A DNA stretch of 64,000 nucleotides from Marsupella aquatica (Eukaryota > Marchantiophyta), in assembly GCA_973895155.1 (NCBI GenBank), contig OZ316899.1, positions 13,702,001 to 13,766,000 of the forward strand. The letters run 5' to 3'. Made by a program: the position numbers and the translations under genes. Below are positions 22,367 to 33,424 of the stretch, piece by piece. The notes beneath the pieces were generated by a model. That model ran no database searches. It saw only the letters and a list, made by a program, of their open reading frames with translations, and had not been told where the DNA came from. The stretch's first letter is position 1. Each line of letters starts with the position of its first letter.

Positions 22367-22528
22367 TGTTATGAGTTAAAGCTAACCCTAGATTTAACCC
22401 TAAGTACATAGGTAAGGAGCGGTTATAGAACCACCTTCCTATAACGTCACATGTGTATCTAAAATTGATATCATTAGTAAATGTTGGAGGTTGGAGTATC
22501 TTTTGGCTATGGTATCCTCCTTGTAACA
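22367..22528 (+). repeat. Copia-2 5' LTR
   Basis: 162 bp from TGTTATGAG to CTTGTAACA. It is about 97% identical to the 3' LTR. Confidence 0.95.
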
Positions 22529-22541
22529 CGTTATCAACACG
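22529..22541 (+). other. Copia-2 primer-binding site
   Basis: CGTTATCAACACG directly follows the LTR end. It differs by one base from the Copia-3 site (CGTTATCAGCAC). See the Copia-3 PBS for the proposed tRNA-Ile match. Confidence 0.6.
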
Positions 22542-22952
22542 TCTCATTTTTTTTTAACAATAGATGTAGGCCACAAAAAAGAGGAAGGATTGATGTGACG
22601 CCGCCGGTACGGCGGTTAATGAGTGATTCGGTCTAACTGCGCTCGGCACGCGCGTTAGGAGTGTCTTAGGCCGCTATTATTAGCATAACGACAGTATTTA
22701 GGTAATCATTATGGGTAGGATATCATTAGGCAATAAGGGGGAATTCAAGTTCGGACTGGCGGCTGGTCGCTATTCGCACACCCGGGTTACGAGCGTGGAG
22801 GGGCCCCTCCCTCGGGTCTGTATAACGAACTTAAGGAAGCGACCACTGACACGCGCTGACTCAGACCGGCGGAGTGGCCGGCACACCACAAGCGTGAGCG
22901 GTTCAGCCTATGGGCGTCGAGGGGACATCGGGGGATCGACAAGCCCTCAAGG

Positions 22953-22960
22953 TATAAAAG
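22953..22960 (+). promoter_or_regulatory. TATA box of the 3.9-kb element
   Basis: TATAAAAG in a GC-rich context, about 360 bp from the element's 5' end and about 100 bp before the ATG at 23061. Copy 2 keeps TATAAAAG in its own sense near 50272. In the LTR reading this would define U3 as about 390 bp. Confidence 0.6.
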
Positions 22961-23060
22961 GGGAGCCAACCCTTTGTAGTGCACCAGTCCATCAGTCCAC
23001 GCGCCAGCTTCGACCCTAGCTCTCTCATTCGCTCTAAGTCGCCACTACTATCTCCTCTGA

Positions 23061-25697
23061 ATGTCGCACATGATCCTCTCCAGATCGGCCATTCGATTCT
23101 GGACGCAGTTCCTATCTACCGGAAGGCACTTGGCCGACTCATTGAAACATGCCAACCCGCGCCGATACGAAATCGAACGCGAGTACGAGAGAGCCATCCG
23201 CCTAGCAGGATGACACCACTACATCCTTAACTTTGACTACCCGTCTCAGAGCGAGCTTTATCGACCAGCAGAGGTATCCGGGTACTTCTTCAACGAAGAC
23301 AAATATATCGGGTTCTGGGAAGCATTGCTTCGGCTTCCGGACGAGGTCTTCAATATCCCGGGTACGATCGACTTGCAACGACATCACTTTGACCACATCC
23401 CTGCTCAGGTTTGGGCTATCATCAACAGCGAGTCCAGCTCTACCCGTTTGACAAGGTCGTCTGCACTCGCTTTGGAGAACTTCTACCAGCACCTACAGAG
23501 CTTCATAGGAACTCGGCCAGCAACCAACATGACCAACTCAGTCGTACCCGTACCCGTACCCATACAACCTCAGGCTCAGCTTCAGCTTCAGCCTCAGCCG
23601 CAGCCTAGCCAAACCCCACCACCGATCGCCCAGCCAGCACAAGTACGCTCTGTCATCAACGCTGTGGATCTTAGCGATGACGACGAGGCTACCCTACCTT
23701 TGACCAGGCGGCCCAGAGGAACAAGCGCTCAGGGGGCCGACACTATATCGTCCCCACCCCCTGCTCTGACCCCAGGAGCGGCCCCGGCAGACAACATGGT
23801 GACCGTGGCCGACCCGGGCCCGTTACTAACGGTAGTGGCACTACCCAGGCCCGATCGGGAGGATGGGGAGGTGTCACCTTCCCCGAGCCAGTCACGGGGG
23901 AAGAAGAGGAAGGAATCCGCCACTGCATCCGGGTTACCGTTGGCCACGGTAGCCGTGGCCAAGGTGACGATGCACCGCATGGGGGAAAACGTTCACAAAA
24001 ACATCCTCCATCCCAAGCATGCGGTGTACCTGAAGACTCAGGGATTCGAGCACCTCGCCTCCCTCCCCTGGAACACTTGCAGGTACTACGGGGAGGACAT
24101 GACGGAGTTCGTCAGGAATTATGATGATGCGCGTCAACATACTCGGCTGCGGGGAAGGAGTATGTCCCTCACGGAAGAACGGCTCAGGATGATCTTCGGG
24201 TTACCCGAAGGTGACCATCGAGTCGAATCACGGGCTCTCGGGGGCAAGGGAGCCAAGTACCAATCTTCAAGTTTTCCCTCAGAGGGAGCAGTGGACAACG
24301 CGTTTGTGATGAAGACCTGCCTCATCCCCGAGATAGCTGAGCGACTGGAGTTCCAGAGGTACGCCCTCCACATGATGGAACCACGGGGGGAGATCTCCGC
24401 CGCCCAGGTTATCCAAGTCGAGAACTATCGACCTAGGAGGTGGGCGTCGTACTTCGCTAAGAAATTCCATGAAGAGATGGAGCAGCGAAGGAAGACGCTG
24501 TACATTGGCGGGAAGGCATATTTCGCTAGCCACATCGAGATCATTCTTGAGTGGTATGCCCGGTTTGATCGACGAACCCTTCCCCGTGTCAACGTTACAA
24601 AGCTGGTCCCAGCTAGGTGGGTTTTCCCGGCCTTGGAGAGACGGCCCCAACCCGAGGCCCGAAGTCCAGCGGACATGCCAGCTTCATCCACCCCACCTCC
24701 ACAAGTAGCTGTAGTCGTAACCGAAGAGGTACCGGATGGGTCGGTCATCGCAACCGTTGATGTGACCCAACAAGCCGGGCTAAGTACAGAAGTCGGTACG
24801 ACGGAGGTCTTACCCGAGCCAGGGTCTCCCAAAGACCCACCGGTGGCTATTCCGGAGAACCGGACATTGCTGTAGGAGGACACTCCAGCCCCTTCCAATG
24901 TTACGTCCCCAGGGCTGGACGTCACTGCCTCGGCCCCCGCGCGTGTTGATGTCTGCCCGTGCCCAACTCCGGACAGGCACAACCTGGACCACCCGGAACT
25001 CTTCGTACCGGGTACATTTCTGAACGGGCTTCTGGGAGATTTCTCTCATCAAATTGCCCGGGATACCGGGGAGTTCATGGCCCGGAAGGTAGCCTATTTC
25101 TTCAATCAGGAGTTGGTTGCCGCAGTAAAGGCAGGTCGGGCCCAGTCAGAGGCCCTTCAGAGGATAGAGCGGTACCGAGTGGAGTCCGTGTACCTAAAGA
25201 ACGAAGTTGCAGCTCAAGAGGCTGAGCTTCTGCAACTACGACCCAAGGTTGCAGCCGCCGATGAGTTGTTAGCAAAGGCGCACGCTCTTACCGCCCTAGC
25301 CGAACAGGCCAAAGCTGGGAACGAGGCCGAGATTACACGACTCCGGAACCAGATTGACAGTTTGAAGAATCAAACTGTCACCTGGCAGAAAGACCTGGAG
25401 GAGGCCGAGGAACGGGCCCAACGGGACACGGCGGAGATAGCCACGCTGCAGGCCAAGGTGGCGCGGCTCCAAACCGAGGCCGAGAAGCAGGACCAGCTGG
25501 CGGGTAAACTGACAAGTGACGCCCAACAGCTGGAGGAGGCTTGTCAGGAGGCAGCAGAGGAGACGGACGCGGCGAGGTGAGAGAACGAATCTCTGCTGGA
25601 CCAGGTCCAGCTCCTCAAGGCAGACAATGACAGGCTTCGAAGGCAGCGGGATGGCCGCTCCCATTCGGGCGGCTCTGGCAAGCGTTCCAGGCATTAG
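23061..25697 (+). pseudogene. Protein of about 878 codons encoded by the 3.9-kb element
   Basis: A single frame from ATG 23061 to TAG 25697, interrupted only by TGA 23211, TAG 24873 and TGA 25578. Copy 2 has Arg codons at the first and third of these. The N-terminus reads MSHMILSRSAIRFW. A Gln/Pro-rich linker follows, then a conserved globular block (HPKHAVYLKTQGFEHLASLP; LTEERLRMIFGLPEGDHRV; PRRWASYFAKKFHEEMEQRR). Its layout resembles the gag-like or plant-mobile-type proteins of plant elements. The last third is a long coiled coil (LRNQIDSLKNQTVTWQKDLE) ending in a basic GSGKRSRH. No polymerase, protease or integrase motif is present. The coding frame is far better kept than neutral decay of 2.6 kb would suggest. 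Confidence 0.65.
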
Positions 25698-26578
25698 CAG
25701 CGGAGTAGGAATAGATTAGGATTAGGACTGGCTTAGTCAGGCTCTTGGGACAGGCACCTGCCTTAGGTACAGCAGCGCTGCCGTGCTGTCCAGCCTGCGT
25801 AGATTAGGATCTTCTAATAAGACACAGTCGTTTTCCGGCCTGACTGTCAGCTTAGTTAGGACCTTAGTCAGCGAATCTTCGGCGAGAGGACACCCCATCC
25901 CTCATCCCTTAGTATTTAGTGCACCCCTCGGTAGAGGCAGGGGGGTTTTTAGTTGCAGAGTTGGGCGTCCGCGGTATGTGCGGGGAGTCCCGACCTCTGG
26001 GAATGAAAGAGTACCAAGGGGAGGGGGTAGGACTAAGCTCGCCGGGTGAGTGCGGAGCCGGGCTCCGTTGTAGTGTGCACCCTCGGCCTTGAACCTGTCG
26101 GGTCAACTAAGTGTATGCATATGTTCCCTTTGTAGTAAAATCCTTTCCCATCATTTTCCTTCGTGTAAATCGAGATTGTATGCATGTGCGTGTGTATGTG
26201 TGTGGGTTTCTCGTATATGGGTGGCAGCGCCAGGCCGAACGCACTACCCGAGACGTGCACAGGGTGCAGCCTGCGGGTAAGTGGTTGCGAGCACGGGTTG
26301 AGGACCTGTATCATCGAATCCGGATCGAAGGCGGACAGCACGAAGGCTTAGAAGCCCTTAAGGCGGGGTCGATCCTGCTATCGACTAAGGTACGTTCCGG
26401 CGGCGGAACACAAACCATACCTAGGAGGTGTCCATATTTAGCAGTATGCGCACTTAGCGCTAGTTTACAAGAATAAGGTGCATTACGTGCTTCCCTTCCT
26501 GCCCGAACCCTCAGATTTACGAGGGATGTGCCCGTCTAAGCTAAAGTTTGAGTTAAGGCCGCAGCCGATGACGTGACA
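25698..26578 (+). other. 3' non-coding region of the 3.9-kb element
   Basis: About 880 bp, strongly conserved in copies 2 and 3. It holds the blocks shared with the Gypsy-A LTR (25717-25728, 25915-25925, 26395-26424) and a GT-rich stretch near 26185-26210. No gene. Confidence 0.7.
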
Positions 26579-26731
26579 ATTGAAATCGGAAGAATTTCCA
26601 TTCAATCAAAGAATGAATCGCACGAATTGAAACAGCAAAAGTTGCACACAAAATATTGAAGAATATACATTAGGATACTCTCAGATTGAGCGGCAAAGAA
26701 ATTGAAGGTGACTACATCGATAGAGGCAACA

Positions 26732-29700
26732 ATGTCTCTAGAAAAACTTAGCTTCCGAGAATTAGCCATTGACGGATCAAATTATTTAACATGGTCAATG
26801 GATATGGAGGCCCACTTAGCCGCTAAATCCCTACAAGACTCAATAATCACTGACAATGGGCCCACACTTCAAGAGAAAGCAAAGGCACTCGTTTTCATAA
26901 GGCATCACCTAGCTGATGCCTTAAAAACTCAATACCTAAACGAATACAATCCGAGAGTGTTATGGGATGAATTGCAACTCCGGTTTGATCATATGTGGCT
27001 AATTTCCCTCCCAGCGGCGAGACACGATTGGATAAATTTAAGGGTCCAAGACCACAAGACAGTCGCCGAATACAATAGTGAATTGTTTCGAATCGTATCA
27101 CAACTCACGGTCTGTGGGCACCCGGTAGACGATGTTGAGCAGATCGAGAAGACCCTGTCAACATTTCATGCAGCAAATTTGGTATTAGCCTCCCAATACC
27201 GGAACATGGCGTTCACAAGATACTCCCAGCTAATTGCACATATGCTATTAGCCGAGAAGCACCAAATATTATTGCTTGAAAACTCAAAGACAAGACCCCC
27301 AGGTACTCTCCCGCCCATACCAAAACCTGAAACACAAGATAACAGTCAAAACCAAAGGGGATACAGGGGGAGGGGTACCTTCAGGGGGAGAGGTGGACGT
27401 TTTGCAGGTAGAGGCAGAACCCAATTCCAAAGAGGAAGGGGCGCAGGAAGCACGTATACCCGCCCAAACAACCGGCAACAGTGGCAAAATAGAGAAAATG
27501 AATGCGGCAGAGGGAGAGGAAGAACTAACAACAACGGCATATCAGATAAGAGAAACAACCCTACTAAATGTTTCCAATGCGGTACACTTGGACATGCCAG
27601 AAAAGATTGTAGAGCCCCCTCACATCTAGTTAAACTTTACCAGGACAGTATTAACAATTCCCCCAAAGAACCTCAGGGAAACTTCCTTGAATTACCACAA
27701 GACCTCACACAATATGTGACTGAACCTGCTTCACCTGAAACATACATCACTACCCATGGCAAAAACACCACCTACCTAAAAGACCCAACCATTTGTATAC
27801 TGGACAGTGGCACATCACATACCATCTTAAAAGAGAGAAAACACTTCAGTCACATCCCACCCTCATCCCGAACCATCACCACGATCTCTGGCCAGAAACA
27901 GATTGAACATGGCCACGGACCAGCTACTGTCATATTCCCGAGAGGGACAGTCATCCACATCGAATCAGCCATATATGCACCCTTAGCCACCAGAAATTTG
28001 ATCAGTTTCCAAGATATAAGGGCAAATAACCTGCATATTTATACAAGCATACAAAACAGGAGAGAAGTCCTTCAGATTATAAGAAAACTGAACCTCCAGG
28101 ATTGTATGTCACAAGAATACAATCACACTATACAGAACCTAGCAAGCAGAACATATCCATCACCTGGCATAACCACCTGGAACACCCCGGGACAACCATG
28201 TACCATAAAATTATTAAAGACTCAGTGGGTATACCGCCAGCGGCAAAAACACCCACACAACAGCAACCCTGCCTAGCATGCTCACAAGGCAAACTTATAA
28301 CTTGCCCATCAATTACAAAAACGGTATATGCTATCCCCAAATTTTTAGAACAACTCAACGCTGATGTCTGTGGCCCTATAGAACCACCTAGTGGCCCCTT
28401 TAGGTTCTTCCTAGTCATGATCGACTCATCATCTAAATGGTCACAGGTGTCCCTACTATCCACAAGAAATCTAGTATTCTCACAAATTCTAGTAAATATA
28501 CTGAAGCTGAAAACGCAGTTCCCGGACAACCCTATACGAATCCTCAGAGTAGACGGAGCAGGAGAATTCACCTCAAATACATTCAATGATTTCTGCCTCA
28601 CAGCTGGGATAGAAGCCCAATACCCTATCCCATATGTCCACTCACAAAATGGGATGGCAGAATTCGTTATTAAACGATTACAACTTATTGCACGCCCACT
28701 ATTGATGCAAACCAAATTACCAGCCACGGCATGGGGACATGCCATCCTTCATGCAGCATCCCTACTACAGTACAGGCCTTCATCCTTCAATTCCCTGTCC
28801 CCACATCATCTAGCATACGGCTTGCCACCAGACGTTTCCCACCTGAAAACATTCTGATGCCAAGTACTAGTTCCCATCTTGGGACCTAAACGAACCAAGA
28901 TGGGTCCCCAGCGCCAAATAGGAATTTACGTAGGCTTTGATTCCCCATCTATTATAAGATTTTTAGAACCTACAACAGGAGATGTCTATAAAGCCAGATT
29001 TCAGGATTGCCACTTCTTCGAAAATATTTATCCAAAACTAACAACCAGAAAGCAAGAAGACTCAGTAATAGTACCTCAGCTAAAATGGGAAACAACATCT
29101 CTACTACGCAACGACCGAAGGACAAAACAAGTAGATGAAGAGGTAAGACGTACCTTACATTTAAACCAGATGTTGCACACATTACCTGACGCATTCAATG
29201 ATGCTGCTACTGTGACCTGCTCCCACATTGAGGCTACCAATGTACCAGCACAAATTCAACCTCAACAAACAGAAGCAGTCGATGCCCCACCAAGAACTAA
29301 GAGGGGCTGCCCCCTTGGAGCTAAAGATAGTCAACCTAGGCAGAAGAGGAATGCCATCCCTACAACTACCACACAGAATATTGACAATACCAGTGAAGAA
29401 GCAATAACAATCCCATCACAGGACAACAATGAAATCTCCATCCAGTATATGCATACAAGAAAAGTGTGGCAGCCAGCATATACCAAAGTCGATGACCAAT
29501 TCGCCTTCCTCATTTCACATGAAATTACTAACGATACCCCTGATCCACTTACTGTATAGGAAGCCCAGAACAGAGAAGACTGGCCACTGTGGCAGGAGGC
29601 AATAAATTCGGAGTTAGATTCGCTCATCAAGAGACATGTATTTGGCCCGATCTCACTTGCCCCACCAGAAAGGAGCCTAACGGGATATAAATTCACCTTT

Positions 29701-31418
29701 GTGCAAAAAAGGAACCCGAAAGGAGAGGTCATCAGATGCAAAGCTCGACTGGTGGCGAAAGGATACACCCAGATTTATGGTCGAGACTATAACCTCACGT
29801 ACTCCCCCGTTATGGACTCAATCACATACCGCTATATGATCGCTTTTGCCCTGATTCACAAACTAGTAATGCACCTTATGGATGTAGTCACGGCATACTT
29901 GTACGGTATTATGGATACTGAAATATATATGCACGGCCCCTCCTGAACTAATTACAAGAGTCAAGTTTCATATTCAGGGGGAGAAAACCCGCAACCAACA
30001 TCCAGACCTGCAATCAGGCCTTAAGCAGATCACGGCCAAGCCAAACAAAGGACCTACTGTCCAGAGCACTCATGGGATACGACCCCAACCTAACCAGCCT
30101 ACAGCCGGGTTAGAAGCAAGGGAAGCTCCTACCGAGTCCTTGAAATGGTACCAAACAAATAAGGGAAATCCATCCCCAAAAGACAGTGGACTTCATCCAC
30201 CCCAACATGTCAATCAACAAAATAAGAAGCAGATACCAAAGCCAGCATATGCAGTACAAGTAATGAGATCAATAAACGGCCTCAAACAGAGCGGCCGGAT
30301 CTGGTATAAACGCTTTCGTGATGAAATGTTGACTTTACAGTTTACAAATGCAGACATAGCACCCTGCCTATTTCTTAAACATGTTGGCACAGAGTTTGTG
30401 ATACTCGCCATCTACGTTGATGACATAAACATTTTTGGAACTCACAACACAACAGTTGAAACACTCAAAAGAATCTTTGAAATGAAAGATATTGGAGTCC
30501 CAAGCTACTGCCTAGGCATCCAGTTTAATCATCTCAAGAATGGCATCCTCATTAACCAATCTACTTACACAGAAAATTCTTAAGCAGTTCAACATGCAGA
30601 ATTCATACCCGATGAGCACTCCAATGGACCTGCGTTCTCTTGACCCAGCATGAGACATGTTTAAGAAACGCCAAGAACATGAACAGGTGCTGGGACCAGA
30701 GAAGCCATACCTATCAGCGATTGGAGCCCTACTGTACCTAGAAAATCAGACACGACCTGATATCAACTTTGCAATAAGCCTTCTAGCAAGTCATGGATCA
30801 CAACCAACAATCCGACACTGGAATGGCATAAAAAGAGTGTTCCTCTACTTACAAGGAACTACGGATATGGGACTATACTTCCCCAAGAAGACCAACCCGA
30901 CCTTGACTGGATATGCCGATGCCGGGTACTTGTCCGACCCAGATGATGCGAAGTCCCAAACGGGATACGTTTTTCTACAGGGCATAACAGCGATTTCTTG
31001 GAAGAGCATGAAGCAATCACTGACAGCTACATCATCTAACCATTCAGAAATTATAGCATTGTATGAAGCCACAAGAGAATGCGTGTGGCTCAGAAGCTTA
31101 ATTGACCACATCAACCAGAACACAGGCAAACCACCACTGTCGGAACCGACCATTCTTTACAAAGATAACCGACCCTGTGTGGACCAGATAGCGCAAGGCT
31201 TTATTAAAGGGGACAGGATAAAACATATTGCATCGAAACTATTCTACACACATGAACAACATGGAGATAAGATCCAAGTCCAATGGATATCCACAAAAGA
31301 AAATAGAGCCAACCTATTCACGAAGCCCTTGCCGCCCGCCCTCCATAAAGCGCATACACTCGGGATAGGAATGCGCCAGTTAAAAGACTTACTACGCCAA
31401 GACGCAACACAAAATTAA
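26732..31418 (+). pseudogene. Copia-2 gag-pol
   Basis: The start is ATG 26732 (MSLEKLSFRELAIDG), aligned with the Copia-3 start. The order is gag of UBN2 type, an Arg/Gly-rich tract, the zinc knuckle CFQCGTLGHARKDC, and protease (CILDSGTSHTIL). Integrase follows with HHCC zinc residues, then NADVCGPIE, RVDGAGEF and the Glu of GMAEFVIKR. RT has AIYVDDIN, and RNase H has GYADAGYLSDPDDAKSQTGY, ending near NLFTKPLP. Breaks are a frameshift near 28100, TGA at 28855, TAG at 29557, one-base shifts near 29940 and 30572, and TGA at 30651. About 98 residues intervene between PPELITRV and VQVMRSINGLKQ in RT. Copia-3 is the closest relative in the window. Confidence 0.92.
29976..29983 (+). other. Internal polypurine tract of Copia-2
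   Basis: AGGGGGAG at the start of the RT insertion, matching the core of its 3' tract at 31959-31967. Confidence 0.5.
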
Positions 31419-31829
31419 GACAAAAGGCGCAAGCACTTATCTCTTCTCACCAAGACGGACCTGATGACTACACACCATCGCAACCTCGCAACAGCAACGT
31501 CCCAACACCGCAGAGTTCCCAGCGACCTTCAACTCTGGACTTTGCACCCTAAGAAATCCACCCAAAAGAGAACAACGCCTGACTTCAGAGCGCACGACCT
31601 TCAAAGAATACATTGTTCTTTATCGAGAGAAACCCTTCACTCTGTGTTGAGACTCCAATGCCAACACAACAACTTCGACACTGCTCAGCCAAAGTTTACG
31701 CTTTTGACATAGAGCACCCTTTGTACTCTACATTAGACTCACAAATTGTTTTAGATACTTAAACTCTAATTAGTCCTAACTCTCACTCTTAAACCTAGTA
31801 CCCCTTTAATTAATCCCACATTATGTAAT

Positions 31830-31884
31830 GGTTGTGGCACTCTTTCCCTTATAGCCAGAAGAAGGGTTTTGATGAGACCAAACC
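31830..31884 (+). promoter_or_regulatory. Conserved hairpin upstream of the Copia-2 3' LTR
   Basis: GGTT/AACC, bulged G, TGG/CCA, small internal loop, CTC/GAG, then CCCTT/AAGGG around an A/G-rich loop. Its base pairs differ from Copia-1 and Copia-3 but remain paired. Confidence 0.65.
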
Positions 31885-31958
31885 AACAATAGATGGGACC
31901 TAATACGGCTTACACTTTACATTAGTGTGGTTGATTTTTACATATACACAAATCAACC

Positions 31959-31967
31959 AAGGGGGAG
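31959..31967 (+). other. 3' polypurine tract of Copia-2
   Basis: AAGGGGGAG immediately before the LTR start TGTTATG. Confidence 0.9.
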
Positions 31968-32130
31968 TGTTATGAGTTAAAGCTAACCCTAGATTTAACC
32001 CTAAGTACATAGGTTAAGGAGCGGTTATACAACCACCTTCCTATAACTTCACATGTGTATCTAAGATTGATATCATTAGTAAATGTTGGAGGTTGGAGTA
32101 TCTTCTGGCTATGGTATCCTCCTTGTAACA
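31968..32130 (+). repeat. Copia-2 3' LTR
   Basis: 163 bp, TGTTATGAG to CTTGTAACA, followed by the target duplication CAGAT. Confidence 0.95.
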
Positions 32131-33141
32131 CAGATCAGTATGAATCAACAACTACAGATTTGAACAATGCAGTAGAGCACCTCTAGCAAAAGCATAAAGC
32201 CTAACAAATCAGGCAAACATTACAACTTTGCAAAAACAGCCAAGGAAAAGAGTTCACCTTCTCTTCCACCTTTCGGGTTTCTTGACAGTCACTTCTCTAG
32301 CACGAAGATGTTTCCCCAACGCTTGAATACACAGGAATCCCCGCAATGACCTCAGTCTGCAATGTCCTTCACTCCGCAATGCCTTGCACAATGCCTGGAA
32401 AGACAACATTCCAACCCTTAAGATTTCAAACACACAGAATTGAGCCACATGCACTGTAGAACCCGCTGTAGAAGCAACCTATGCAAATAAACCTGTTCTA
32501 CATGCGACTGTGCAATCCCAATCCTAGGACAGTGTTTGGCTCAATAGCTCTAAAACATATTACATGGAGGAAAAATGCAAATGTTCATAGGTTGCTGCAA
32601 GAGCTCATGTCAACCTAAGCACGGTAGACCTTATAACACATGACAGAATACAACAAACCAACATAGGGAGAATCTAAAAGAATTACCGACCTCAAGTCTG
32701 AAGGTTGATCTTCCTAGATTGTGGAGGCTCACCCCGTTTATCAATCGTCAACCAAGAACTCGTCTGTCACAATGTTCAGACCTCATTAGGATGGTGCAGA
32801 TTATCTATACTTGGATGGTTTGAACATTAGGTCTCTTTTAGCATAGAAGCCTTAAGAATCCAAGTAAACACTCCCGGTAAACACTACTGTAACTATTTGG
32901 AAAGAGCCAAGGAAAAGAGTTCACCTTCAATCACACCTTCGGCCCCTTCCCTCCAATGAACTGAGCCTCAATGCCAAAAAACAGAGAAATCCCTTGGATC
33001 ACCTCAGTCGGGGCCCCCCAATGCCCGAAACAAACAACAATCGGCCCCTACAATCACCGACACCCACAGGATTGAAGTGCTTGCAGAAAAAGAAGCAATC
33101 TTTGCAAAACAATTGCTACACATGAAATCCCTCTCATGGGA
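32131..33141 (-). other. Host-type sequence with exon-like repeated blocks
   Basis: No long frame is present. On the minus strand, GAAGGTGGAA...GAAG|GTGAAC-like words end blocks at about 32245-32400 and 32905-33030. Related blocks lie at 33490-33600, 33665-33790 and 33815-33880. Several share GGCATTG and end at a plausible GT donor. A second repeated piece (32690-32780) matches 22260-22350 on the other side of Copia-2. They may be diverged exons of one minus-strand gene or a degenerate repeat family. Confidence 0.35.
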
Positions 33142-33424
33142 GGGGTATGGCACGCATGATAGTAAACAGGAAACAAGTTTACTACCAGCAAAAAGTTACT
33201 GTTACCAAGAAAAATAACCATGTCAAAATATTTTCTAAAATGTCACATTTTCCAAAAAAATATTACATTACAACATTTTTTGGCTAGCTTTGGGCGCTAA
33301 TATAAATAAATAAAATATTGAAAAAAATTTCAAAAAAATTTCAAAATAAATTGCCACCCATTTTCCTGTTACCAGTTTCTGTTTGTTGTTACTGTTTGAT
33401 GTTTCCTGTCGTTTGTAAATACCC
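33142..33424 (+). mobile_element. MITE M1 (Mutator-like)
   Basis: 283 bp flanked by the 9-bp duplication CTCATGGGA (33133-33141 and 33425-33433). The ends are inverted: GGGGTAT...ACAGGAAAC on the left and GTTTCCTGT...ATACCC on the right. It shares the core TTTTTGGCTAGCTTTGGGCG with M2 at 50482-50843, which lies in the opposite orientation. It has no coding capacity. Confidence 0.8.

Larger units (their letters stand above)
22594..26578 (+). mobile_element. 3.9-kb LTR-like element, copy 1 (probable solo LTR encoding a protein)
   Basis: The ends are TGTGACG...CGTGACA, and the duplication ATTGA (22589-22593 and 26579-26583) flanks it. The first and last 500 bp do not resemble each other, so there are no terminal repeats. 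It contains a TATA box (22953), one long frame (23061-25697) and about 880 bp of 3' non-coding sequence. TG/CA ends with a 5-bp duplication and no internal retroelement genes are the signature of a solo LTR. Collinear blocks shared with the Gypsy-A LTR support this. Two further copies lie at 47134-51003 and 63291 onward. A non-LTR or DNA-transposon origin is the alternative. Confidence 0.7.
22367..32130 (+). mobile_element. Copia-2: full-length copia element with a nested 4-kb insertion
   Basis: 5' LTR 22367-22528 and 3' LTR 31968-32130 differ by four substitutions and one indel. Both ends are flanked by the 5-bp duplication CAGAT (22362-22366 and 32131-32135). The PBS follows the 5' LTR directly, and the 3' polypurine tract abuts the 3' LTR. 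A 3.9-kb LTR-like element is inserted at 22594-26578, between PBS and gag. The gag-pol frame has several stops and frameshifts, so the copy is inactive. Confidence 0.95.

Noticed and set aside
22594-26578. Reading the 3.9-kb elements as DNA transposons with TGTGACG/TGTCACG inverted ends.
   Set aside because: The inverted match is only 6 of 7 bases, no transposase is encoded, and the shared blocks with the Gypsy-A LTR fit the LTR reading better. It remains an alternative.
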